NCBI GenBank assembly: GCA_029013165.1
Contig: JAQXMV010000187.1
Coordinates: 1 to 6,833, forward strand
Length of the DNA: 6,833 bases
Origin: Oscillospiraceae bacterium
Lineage (GTDB): Bacteria > Bacillota > Clostridia > Oscillospirales > Acutalibacteraceae
Direction of reading: 5' to 3'
Shown: positions 1-5,487 of the stretch, one piece after another
Position numbering within the stretch: the stretch's first letter is position 1
Layout: every line of letters starts with the position of its first letter
The notes under the pieces: generated by a model
Seen by the model: only the letters and a program-made list of their open reading frames with translations
Database searches by the model: none
Told to the model about the DNA's origin: nothing
Made by a program: the position numbers and the translations under genes

Positions 1-203
1 AGCACGATGTTATGGGTGGCCGCACGGGAACCAATGCTGACTGTATAAGCATTTCTGCCGGCGGCGTGAAAACAGCACTGTTGTCTGTTCCGCTTCGCTA
101 TATGCACACCGGCTGTGAAATCATCCATGTGGAGGATATCGAAAACACGGCTAAGTTGATAGCGGCGTATCTGCTGAAAAAGGAGGCGGAAAGCCATGCT
201 TGA
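1..203 (+). CDS. M42 family metallo-aminopeptidase, C-terminal end (5' truncated by window edge)
   Basis: The reading frame is open from base 3 (His-Asp-Val-Met-Gly-Gly) to the TGA at 201-203, giving the last 66 residues of a protein whose start lies upstream of the window. The visible part carries two M42 signatures. One is the GGRTGTNAD segment, matching the family's GGT/N-D-A substrate-pocket region. The other is RYMHTG, whose His (codon 105-107) is the expected last metal ligand. M42 enzymes are cytosolic aminopeptidases with two metal ions, often assembled as tetrahedral dodecamers that trim short peptides. The tail resembles the end of the next gene (VAGGNDAG and CRYIHSG), so the two are tandem paralogues. 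The ATG at base 12 is an internal Met, not the start. The 3' end overlaps the next gene by 8 bases. Family assignment is firm; substrate preference cannot be read from this fragment. Confidence 0.9.
   Translation, partial: HDVMGGRTGTNADCISISAGGVKTALLSVPLRYMHTGCEIIHVEDIENTAKLIAAYLLKKEAESHA
182..186 (+). promoter_or_regulatory. Ribosome binding site of the second M42 gene, inside the first
   Basis: GGAGG lies 9 bases upstream of the ATG at 196, within the last codons of the preceding gene. It supports 196 as the start and hence an 8-base overlap with the upstream stop codon. The same motif with the same spacing recurs at 1194-1198. Confidence 0.8.
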
Positions 204-1215
204 TACCCTCAGAGATCTTTGTCTCATCAACGGCACCTCCGGCGATGAGAGTAAGGTACGCAACTATATTATTAACAGAATCAAAGATCGGTGCGAATAC
301 CGCGTTGATCCTATGGGAAATATCCTGGCACATAAAAAAGGTGCCTCTGCCACCAAAAATAAGGTGATGGTGAGCGCTCACATGGACGAGGTCGGCTTTA
401 TCATTACGAATATCTGTGAAAACGGTTTTCTGAAATTCAGTCCTGTCGGCGGTGTTGACAGCCGGGTTGTTCTCGGCAGAAAACTGACGGTGGGAGAAAG
501 GGGGATTCCCGGAATCGTCGGTGCAAAAGCCGTTCATTTGACCGAAGGTGATGAGTCCGGGAAGGTGCCGGGCTTTGACAAGCTCTATATTGATATCGGC
601 GCCGAAAGCCGGGAAGAGGCATTGAAGTGGGTCAGTGTCGGCGATACGGCTTATTTTGCCTCGGACTATCTGGAGTTCGGCGACGGAAAGATCAAAGCGA
701 AAGCCATAGATGATCGTTTCGGCTGTGCGGTTATGATCAAACTGATCGAGAGCGAGCTTGCCTTTGACTGTGACTTCGCTTTCCTTGTGCAGGAAGAAGT
801 CGGCTGCCGCGGAGCCGGTCCGGCTGTCTTTTCTCTCCGACCGGACTTTGCCGTTGTGCTGGAGGCCACTACAGCCGGGGATATTGCCGGTGTTTCCGCT
901 GAGGACAGCGTGTGTCTGCAGGGAAAGGGCGCAGTGGTTTCTTTCATGGACAGAGCCTGCGTCTACAACCGGGAGCTTTATAAAGGAGCCTTTGCCCTGG
1001 CAGAGAAAAAGGGCATTGCCATACAAACCAAGACAGCGGTTGCCGGAGGAAATGATGCCGGTACCATCGTCAAAAGCGGCCCGGGCGTGAAAGCAATCGC
1101 TGTTTCACTGCCTTGCCGATATATCCATTCGGGCACCTGTGTTGCCGATAAAAAAGACATGGACGCCTGCCTTGCGCTGGCAAAAGCTCTGACGGAGGAA
1201 TATGCCGATGCTTAA
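196..1215 (+). CDS. M42 family metallo-aminopeptidase (complete)
   Basis: This 339-residue protein has the usual length of M42 (glutamyl aminopeptidase / endoglucanase M-like) enzymes, which remove N-terminal residues from peptides in the cytosol using two metal ions. The catalytic set is complete: AHMDEVG with His62 and Asp64; IDDR with the probable bridging Asp172; QEEVG with the probable catalytic base Glu200 and metal ligand Glu201; VLEATTAGD with Glu223 at the position of the family's Asp/Glu ligand; and YIHSG with His311. Residues from about 65 to 165 should form the inserted beta domain that drives oligomer assembly in this family. The start at 196 has GGAGG 9 bases upstream and overlaps the preceding stop by 8 bases, so translation is probably coupled. 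Its neighbour is a paralogue, so the pair could form mixed particles or divide peptide substrates. The name endoglucanase, sometimes attached to this family, is historical; peptidase activity is much more likely. Confidence 0.95.
   Translation: MLDTLRDLCLINGTSGDESKVRNYIINRIKDRCEYRVDPMGNILAHKKGASATKNKVMVSAHMDEVGFIITNICENGFLKFSPVGGVDSRVVLGRKLTVGERGIPGIVGAKAVHLTEGDESGKVPGFDKLYIDIGAESREEALKWVSVGDTAYFASDYLEFGDGKIKAKAIDDRFGCAVMIKLIESELAFDCDFAFLVQEEVGCRGAGPAVFSLRPDFAVVLEATTAGDIAGVSAEDSVCLQGKGAVVSFMDRACVYNRELYKGAFALAEKKGIAIQTKTAVAGGNDAGTIVKSGPGVKAIAVSLPCRYIHSGTCVADKKDMDACLALAKALTEEYADA
1194..1198 (+). promoter_or_regulatory. Ribosome binding site that decides the GNAT gene start
   Basis: GGAGG ends 3 bases before an ATG at 1202 but 9 bases before an in-frame ATG at 1208. 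Only the second spacing is suitable for initiation, so 1208 is the better start and the two codons ATG-CCG at 1202-1207 are probably untranslated in this frame. Confidence 0.75.
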
Positions 1216-1975
1216 TCTGGCAACCACAGCTCAAAAAGAGGAGGCGCTCACAGCTTGTCGTGACAGCGTCATCGGCACTCGAATTGCCTGCCTGATTGAG
1301 GCATACGGTTTTGATAAGGATTATTTCACCCTTTGGATTCAGACATACGATAACACCGTTACCGCTTTGCTTTCCTGCTTTTTCGGCAGTTACACATTGC
1401 TAACTTTTGACGGCGCCGATCAGGCTGAACTGCGGGATTTTTTGGCGATGAATGGCTGTCAGTCCCTCATGTGCAGTCCGGATTTTTGCCGTGAAGCAGG
1501 AATCAAGAATTTTACAGAAAAAAACGCCTATGTGTTTTGCGATTCTGCCGATGAAAACGCGGCGCAGGATCTCGATGAGAGTCAGTATAAAGCACTGTAT
1601 ACTTTGATCAGCGAGAGAATACCCGGCTCTTTTGGTAGCAGCAAAGAGGACTATCTGTCTTGGCTCTCTGATTTTACCTACCGAAAAAAGCGCGGTCTTT
1701 CCCGCGCCAAGGGTATGAGTTCCGACGGGGTGCTATTCGCCTGCGTGATGACCTCTGCCGAAGCGAAATCGGCGGCGATTATCAGCGGCGTGGCCTGTCA
1801 TGCGCATTTCCGCGGCGGAGGCTACGGCGGAAAAGTTGTCTTGTCGGCAGTCAGTGAACTGCAGAGAGAGAACAAAAAGGTCTATGTCATTGCTCTCAAT
1901 GACAGCGCCTGTGGCTTTTATGAGCACATAGGATTTCGATTGAAAGAGAAAATTTGTTTTATTGAAGGGATATAA
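1208..1975 (+). CDS. GNAT family N-acetyltransferase
   Basis: This is a 255-residue soluble protein when started at 1208; an ATG at 1202 would add two residues but sits too close to the GGAGG. The C-terminal third has GNAT hallmarks. Around residues 195-208, VACHAHFRGGGYGG contains the R-x-x-G-x-G pyrophosphate loop that binds acetyl-CoA. Around residues 229-243, ALNDSACGFYEHIGF is the classic Asn...FY-x-x-x-GF strand-helix near the acyl donor. The first 150 or so residues show no motif I recognise and probably hold a degenerate GNAT-like half or a substrate-selecting domain, as in other two-part GNATs of about 250 residues. GNATs move an acetyl group from acetyl-CoA to an amine, but the acceptor cannot be predicted here. 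The gene overlaps the M42 stop by 8 bases and ends 2 bases before the PLP-enzyme gene, so it is very probably co-translated with both. Confidence 0.85.
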   Translation: MLNLATTAQKEEALTACRDSVIGTRIACLIEAYGFDKDYFTLWIQTYDNTVTALLSCFFGSYTLLTFDGADQAELRDFLAMNGCQSLMCSPDFCREAGIKNFTEKNAYVFCDSADENAAQDLDESQYKALYTLISERIPGSFGSSKEDYLSWLSDFTYRKKRGLSRAKGMSSDGVLFACVMTSAEAKSAAIISGVACHAHFRGGGYGGKVVLSAVSELQRENKKVYVIALNDSACGFYEHIGFRLKEKICFIEGI

Positions 1976-1977
1976 AA

Positions 1978-3249
1978 ATGTTTCATTTTGATAATAGAGT
2001 GGAAAAGCTTGCCGATGAGGCACTGAAAACAGCAAAGGAAGAATTTAACCGGATTGACAGTATCACGGAATATAATCAGCAGAAAATGCTCAAGGCCTTC
2101 ATCGACAACGGCGTCAGCGAAGCGATGTTTGCCGAAAGCACCGGTTACGGATATAACGACAGGGGCAGAGAGGTCATCGACAGGGTTTTTGCTCAGGCTG
2201 TCGGTGCCGAGGATTCCATGGTCAGACACAACTTCACCTGCGGAACACACACCCTGGCCGTGGCGCTTTTTGGAGTTCTTCGTCCGGGCGACACCATGCT
2301 CTGCGTGACGGGACTTCCCTATGACACCATTCAGCCGGTGATCGGCATCGACGGAAAGGGCAGCGGAATGGGCTCTCTGACGGAATGCGGTGTCAAATAC
2401 GAGCAGATTGATCTGAACGAAAAAGGTGAAATTGATTTCGCCACCGTAGAAAAGCGATTGGAACGCGGCGGTGTGAAAATGGTCTATCTTCAGCGTTCAC
2501 GGGGCTATAGCCTCAGACCGTCTCTTTCGGTGGCAAATATCAAAAAAGTGATTGATATTACCAGAAAAACCTGCGACGCCATGGTGATGGTCGACAACTG
2601 CTACGGCGAATGGACGGAAACCATCGAGCCGACTGATGTGGGCGCCGATCTCATGGCCGGCTCTTTGATCAAGAATCCCGGTGGCGGCATTGCCAAGACC
2701 GGCGGTTACATAGCCGGCAAAAAAGAATATGTGGAGCTTTGTTCCTATCGGCTCACAACACCCGGCCTCGGCCGTGAGGTCGGCTGTACCCTCGGACACA
2801 GCAGAGAGCTGTTTATGGGTATCTTTAACGGTCCTCATGTTGTGGGCGAAGCCCTGAAAGTGGCGGCTTTCACCAGTGCGCTTTTCACCCTCATGGGCTT
2901 TGACCCCACGCCCTCTGTCGGCGAAACGCGCCATGACATCATTCAGGCAGTCCGCCTGGTGAAAGAGGAAAATCTGATTGCTTTCTGCCAAGGTCTGCAG
3001 AAAGGCTCTCCCATTGACTCCTTTGTAGTGCCTGAGCCCTGGGATATGCCGGGCTATGACAGCAAGGTCATCATGGCTGCCGGGGCTTTCACCCTGGGCT
3101 CATCCATTGAGCTTTCGGCTGACGCGCCTCTTCGTGAGCCTTATGCCGTCTGGCTGCAGGGGGGACTGAACTTCCATTCGGGCAAGGTTGCCGTGATGTA
3201 CGCCGCGGAAGAAGTGCTGAAAGCTCTGGATAAACAGGGGGAAAAGTAA
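1978..3249 (+). CDS. Methionine gamma-lyase family PLP enzyme ('aluminium resistance protein' family)
   Basis: This 423-residue protein matches the PLP-dependent fold-type I group annotated as methionine gamma-lyase family or aluminium resistance protein (Bacillus YnbB-like). Visible landmarks are the N-terminal ESTGYGYNDRGRE; the cofactor-side RHNFTCGTHTLAVAL around residues 83-97; VMVDNCYGE with Asp206, expected to pair with the pyridine nitrogen of PLP; AGSLIKNPGGG with Lys232 as the probable Schiff-base lysine; and GREVGCTLGHSRELFMG near 265-281. Length and motif order are as expected for a full-length cytosolic enzyme. Homology to Cys/Met metabolism enzymes suggests C-S bond chemistry, but as far as I know the reaction of this subgroup is not well established, and the aluminium name comes from an early cloning phenotype. 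An AAGGGA site 7 bases before the ATG supports the start. The stop TAA at 3247-3249 shares one base with the next ATG. Confidence 0.93.
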   Translation: MFHFDNRVEKLADEALKTAKEEFNRIDSITEYNQQKMLKAFIDNGVSEAMFAESTGYGYNDRGREVIDRVFAQAVGAEDSMVRHNFTCGTHTLAVALFGVLRPGDTMLCVTGLPYDTIQPVIGIDGKGSGMGSLTECGVKYEQIDLNEKGEIDFATVEKRLERGGVKMVYLQRSRGYSLRPSLSVANIKKVIDITRKTCDAMVMVDNCYGEWTETIEPTDVGADLMAGSLIKNPGGGIAKTGGYIAGKKEYVELCSYRLTTPGLGREVGCTLGHSRELFMGIFNGPHVVGEALKVAAFTSALFTLMGFDPTPSVGETRHDIIQAVRLVKEENLIAFCQGLQKGSPIDSFVVPEPWDMPGYDSKVIMAAGAFTLGSSIELSADAPLREPYAVWLQGGLNFHSGKVAVMYAAEEVLKALDKQGEK

Positions 3250-3941
3250 TGGCTTTTAAAGGCTTTGATCCGAATGTTTTTATGCTTCTTGAACTCAATA
3301 AATTCAATGACAGTAAGAACTTTTATGACAGTGTAAAAGAGGAAATTAAGGAAAAAGCGATCGTTCCCATGCGGCAGCTTGCCGAGGATCTCGGCAAGGA
3401 GCTTTATGCCGTTGACAGCAAAATGCAGCTCAATCCCACGAAAATGGTATCGCGAATCAGGCGAGATACGCGCTTTTCCAAGAATAAAGAGCTTTACCGT
3501 GCCAATGTATGGTGTATGTTCATGCGGGATAAGCACCAGTGGAACTATATGCCCTGTATGTGGTTTGAGTATTATCCCGATAGCTACAGCTATGGCGTCG
3601 GTATGTTCAGAACTGATGCTGTTTATCTCGAGGCTTACAGAAAAGCGCTGCGTGAAAACGGCAGAGCCTTTCTTCGGGCACTGAGAAGTCTGGAAAAAAC
3701 AGGAGCTGTTGCCTGCGTCGAGAGCTTTAAAAAGGATAAGCCCGGCATAGAGGAAGTCTCTGATGCTCTAAAGCCCTATTATAATGCCAAAAATATTCAC
3801 TTTATATGCTCGTCGAACGAGATGAAAAATTTAATTGACGGCTTTATAAAAGAAGAATTGAGCCGCGCCATCAGCGCTTTTGCACCCATGTATCGGTTTC
3901 TGCTGGAAATCGGTGAAACATTAATCGAGAACGGAGAATGA
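3249..3941 (+). CDS. DUF2461 domain-containing protein, function unknown
   Basis: This 230-residue protein is covered almost end to end by the DUF2461 (TIGR02453-like) family. The diagnostic segment is RRDTRFSKNKELYRANVW at residues 71-88, preceded by DSKMQLNPTKMVSRI and followed by FEYYPDSYSYGVGMF at 106-120, a beta-rich core, with a helical C-terminal third. It has no signal peptide or membrane segment, so it should be cytosolic. No catalytic residue can be named, although the conserved Arg/Asp/Lys cluster suggests an anionic ligand (inference). An AGGGGG site 7 bases before the ATG fits this start. The ATG overlaps the PLP-enzyme stop in a TAATG arrangement, so it is probably made by reinitiation in fixed ratio with that enzyme. 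That is the best clue to its role, but it does not prove a joint function. Confidence 0.88.
   Translation: MAFKGFDPNVFMLLELNKFNDSKNFYDSVKEEIKEKAIVPMRQLAEDLGKELYAVDSKMQLNPTKMVSRIRRDTRFSKNKELYRANVWCMFMRDKHQWNYMPCMWFEYYPDSYSYGVGMFRTDAVYLEAYRKALRENGRAFLRALRSLEKTGAVACVESFKKDKPGIEEVSDALKPYYNAKNIHFICSSNEMKNLIDGFIKEELSRAISAFAPMYRFLLEIGETLIENGE
3933..3936 (+). promoter_or_regulatory. Ribosome binding site that decides the hexomutase start
   Basis: GGAG lies just 1 base before an ATG at 3938, which overlaps the upstream TGA as ATGA, and 7 bases before a second in-frame ATG at 3944. The normal spacing favours 3944. The 3938 codon could still matter if ribosomes reinitiate directly at the overlap. Confidence 0.65.
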
Positions 3942-3943
3942 CC

Positions 3944-5461
3944 ATGAAAACTGACAATCCGTACATTCATCTGAAAAGCGGTTCCGATATCCGAGGCGTC
4001 GCCGTCGACGGCGTTGCCGGTGAAAACGTCGAGCTGACGGACGATGTGATATTCCACTTGACAGCAGGCTTTTGCCGGTGGCTCCGGGAAAAGGGTCGGG
4101 GCTCTAAAAAGATCGCCGTCGGACACGATTCGAGAATTTCAGCTCAGAGAATCAAAAAGCAGGTTATCGAGGCGCTGTCTCTTTTTGACTGCGAAATTTA
4201 TGACTGCGGTTATGCTTCCACGCCGGCTATGTTTATGACCACCATTGATCTCGACTGTGACGCTTCGGTGCAGATCACGGCTAGCCATCACCCCTTTAAC
4301 CGAAACGGTCTGAAATTCTTCACCAAAGACGGCGGATTGGATCCTGAGGATATCGAGAGAATTACCGTTCTGGCCGATAGCTCCTTTGAAAGAAAAATAA
4401 CGCAGACCCGTGTGAAAGAAACCGACTACATGTCGGTGTATTCCGAAAGACTGAGAAATATGATCTGCCGCGAGGTCAACGCTGAGGACTATGATCATCC
4501 GCTGAAAGGATATAAGATCGTCGTTGACGCCGGTAACGGTGTCGGTGGATTTTATGCCGAAAAGGTACTTGCGCCTCTGGGCGCAGATGTCGCCGGCAGT
4601 CAGTTCCTGGAACCGGACGGTATGTTCCCGAACCATATCCCGAACCCGGAAAATTCACAGGCAATGGAATATATCTGCCGCGCCGTGAAAGCAAACGGTG
4701 CAGATCTCGGCATCATTTTCGACACCGATGTTGACAGAGCCGGCTGCGTGGACGAAAAGGGCAGGGAGATCAACCGGAACCGACTGGTTGCCTTGGCTTC
4801 AGTCATTGCCCTGGAGGATAACGCGGGCGGCACTATTGTCACAGACAGCGTCACCTCAACGGGCCTGACTGATTTTATTGAGCAGGATCTTGGCGGTGTT
4901 CATTACCGGTTTAAACGGGGCTACAGAAATGTGATCAATGAGCAGATGAGACTGCAGAGAGAGGGAATAAACTGTCCTCTTGCCATGGAGACTTCCGGTC
5001 ACGCCGCTTTTCGGGATAATTATTATCTCGACGACGGCGCCTATCTGGTGACAAAAATTATCGTAAAAATGGCGCAAATGGGAAAACAGGGCAAAAAACT
5101 GGAATCCCTGATTGAGAATCTGCGCGAGCCGATGGAAGCCAAAGAGCTGCGCTTTCGGATTAATGCCGAGGATTTCCGTGCGGTGGGTCTCAGCGTTATC
5201 GAAAAGCTGGAACACTATGCTGCAGGAAAAGAGGGCTGGCGCATTGCCGACGATAACCGTGAAGGCATCAGAATTTATTTTGACGGTGCCGATCAAAAGG
5301 GCTGGCTTTTGATCAGGCTCAGCGTTCACGACCCGATTATGCCGCTGAATGTGGAGAGTGATGTTGCCGGTGGCGTGAAAAGAATTGCCGCCGAGTTTGC
5401 GGCCTTTATCAGGGATTTCCGTGAGCTTGATGTCCGACCGCTTGATGAATTTCTCAGTTAA
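3944..5461 (+). CDS. Phosphomannomutase/phosphoglucomutase (alpha-D-phosphohexomutase)
   Basis: This is a 505-residue four-domain phosphohexomutase that interconverts hexose-6-phosphate and hexose-1-phosphate (mannose or glucose) through a phosphoserine intermediate. With the start at 3944 the landmarks are: SDIRG at about 14-18; the active-site serine loop TASHHP with Ser114; the domain II stretch EPDGMFPNHIPNPEN around 223-237; the Mg2+ loop DTDVDR with Asp260, Asp262 and Asp264; the sugar-recognition ETSGH at 349-353; and the phosphate-binding loop RLSVHDP beginning at Arg458. All four functional loops are present, so the enzyme should be active. They deviate from textbook versions (TASHNP, DGDADR, an SNTEP-like loop), as I recall for a clostridial and plant-like subgroup. 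Its product would feed GDP-mannose, UDP-glucose or glycogen and surface-glycan routes; the sequence does not decide between mannose and glucose. It follows the DUF2461 gene by 2 bases. Confidence 0.94.
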   Translation: MKTDNPYIHLKSGSDIRGVAVDGVAGENVELTDDVIFHLTAGFCRWLREKGRGSKKIAVGHDSRISAQRIKKQVIEALSLFDCEIYDCGYASTPAMFMTTIDLDCDASVQITASHHPFNRNGLKFFTKDGGLDPEDIERITVLADSSFERKITQTRVKETDYMSVYSERLRNMICREVNAEDYDHPLKGYKIVVDAGNGVGGFYAEKVLAPLGADVAGSQFLEPDGMFPNHIPNPENSQAMEYICRAVKANGADLGIIFDTDVDRAGCVDEKGREINRNRLVALASVIALEDNAGGTIVTDSVTSTGLTDFIEQDLGGVHYRFKRGYRNVINEQMRLQREGINCPLAMETSGHAAFRDNYYLDDGAYLVTKIIVKMAQMGKQGKKLESLIENLREPMEAKELRFRINAEDFRAVGLSVIEKLEHYAAGKEGWRIADDNREGIRIYFDGADQKGWLLIRLSVHDPIMPLNVESDVAGGVKRIAAEFAAFIRDFRELDVRPLDEFLS

Positions 5462-5470
5462 AATTATGAA

Positions 5471-5482
5471 TCTCCGAGGAGA
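5471..5482 (+). promoter_or_regulatory. Ribosome binding site of the last gene within a short palindrome
   Basis: AGGAG at 5477-5481 sits 6 bases before the ATG at 5488 and confirms that start. It is embedded in TCTCCGAGGAGA, an inverted repeat whose left arm is complementary to the Shine-Dalgarno. The loop would have only 2-4 bases, so any hairpin is weak; a role in masking the site is speculative. Confidence 0.5.
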
Positions 5483-5487
5483 AGAAA

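Noticed and set aside
151..1026. A 291-codon open frame on the minus strand opposite the second M42 gene
   Set aside because: The plus strand encodes a complete M42 enzyme with all its metal ligands. The antisense translation has no recognisable motif and is explained by the codon usage of the real gene.
1940..1976. TTGAAA and TATAAA boxes before the PLP-enzyme gene
   Set aside because: The spacing is 25 bases, too long for a standard sigma-A promoter, and the transcript would begin at or after the start codon.
2497..2991. A 164-codon minus-strand frame inside the PLP-enzyme gene
   Set aside because: It is a shadow of a well-supported gene, with no domain signature in the translation.
3249..3941. 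A defence or toxin role for the DUF2461 gene as part of a new system
   Set aside because: The family is widespread in ordinary chromosomal settings, the neighbours are metabolic, and no nuclease, toxin or mobile-element signature is visible nearby.
4139..4636. Minus-strand open frames opposite the hexomutase (also 4856-5329)
   Set aside because: They lie wholly inside a gene with intact catalytic motifs, and their translations resemble no known family.
5442..5470. Possible promoter before the last gene: TTGATG, 17 bases, TATGAA
   Set aside because: Each box matches consensus at only 4 of 6 positions, and the implied transcript start would fall at about 5477, on the Shine-Dalgarno itself, leaving almost no leader. 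Chance is likely, although a weak internal promoter cannot be excluded.
5462..5487. Search for a terminator between the hexomutase and the last gene
   Set aside because: The only inverted repeat is the short palindrome around the ribosome binding site, and no T tract follows it.
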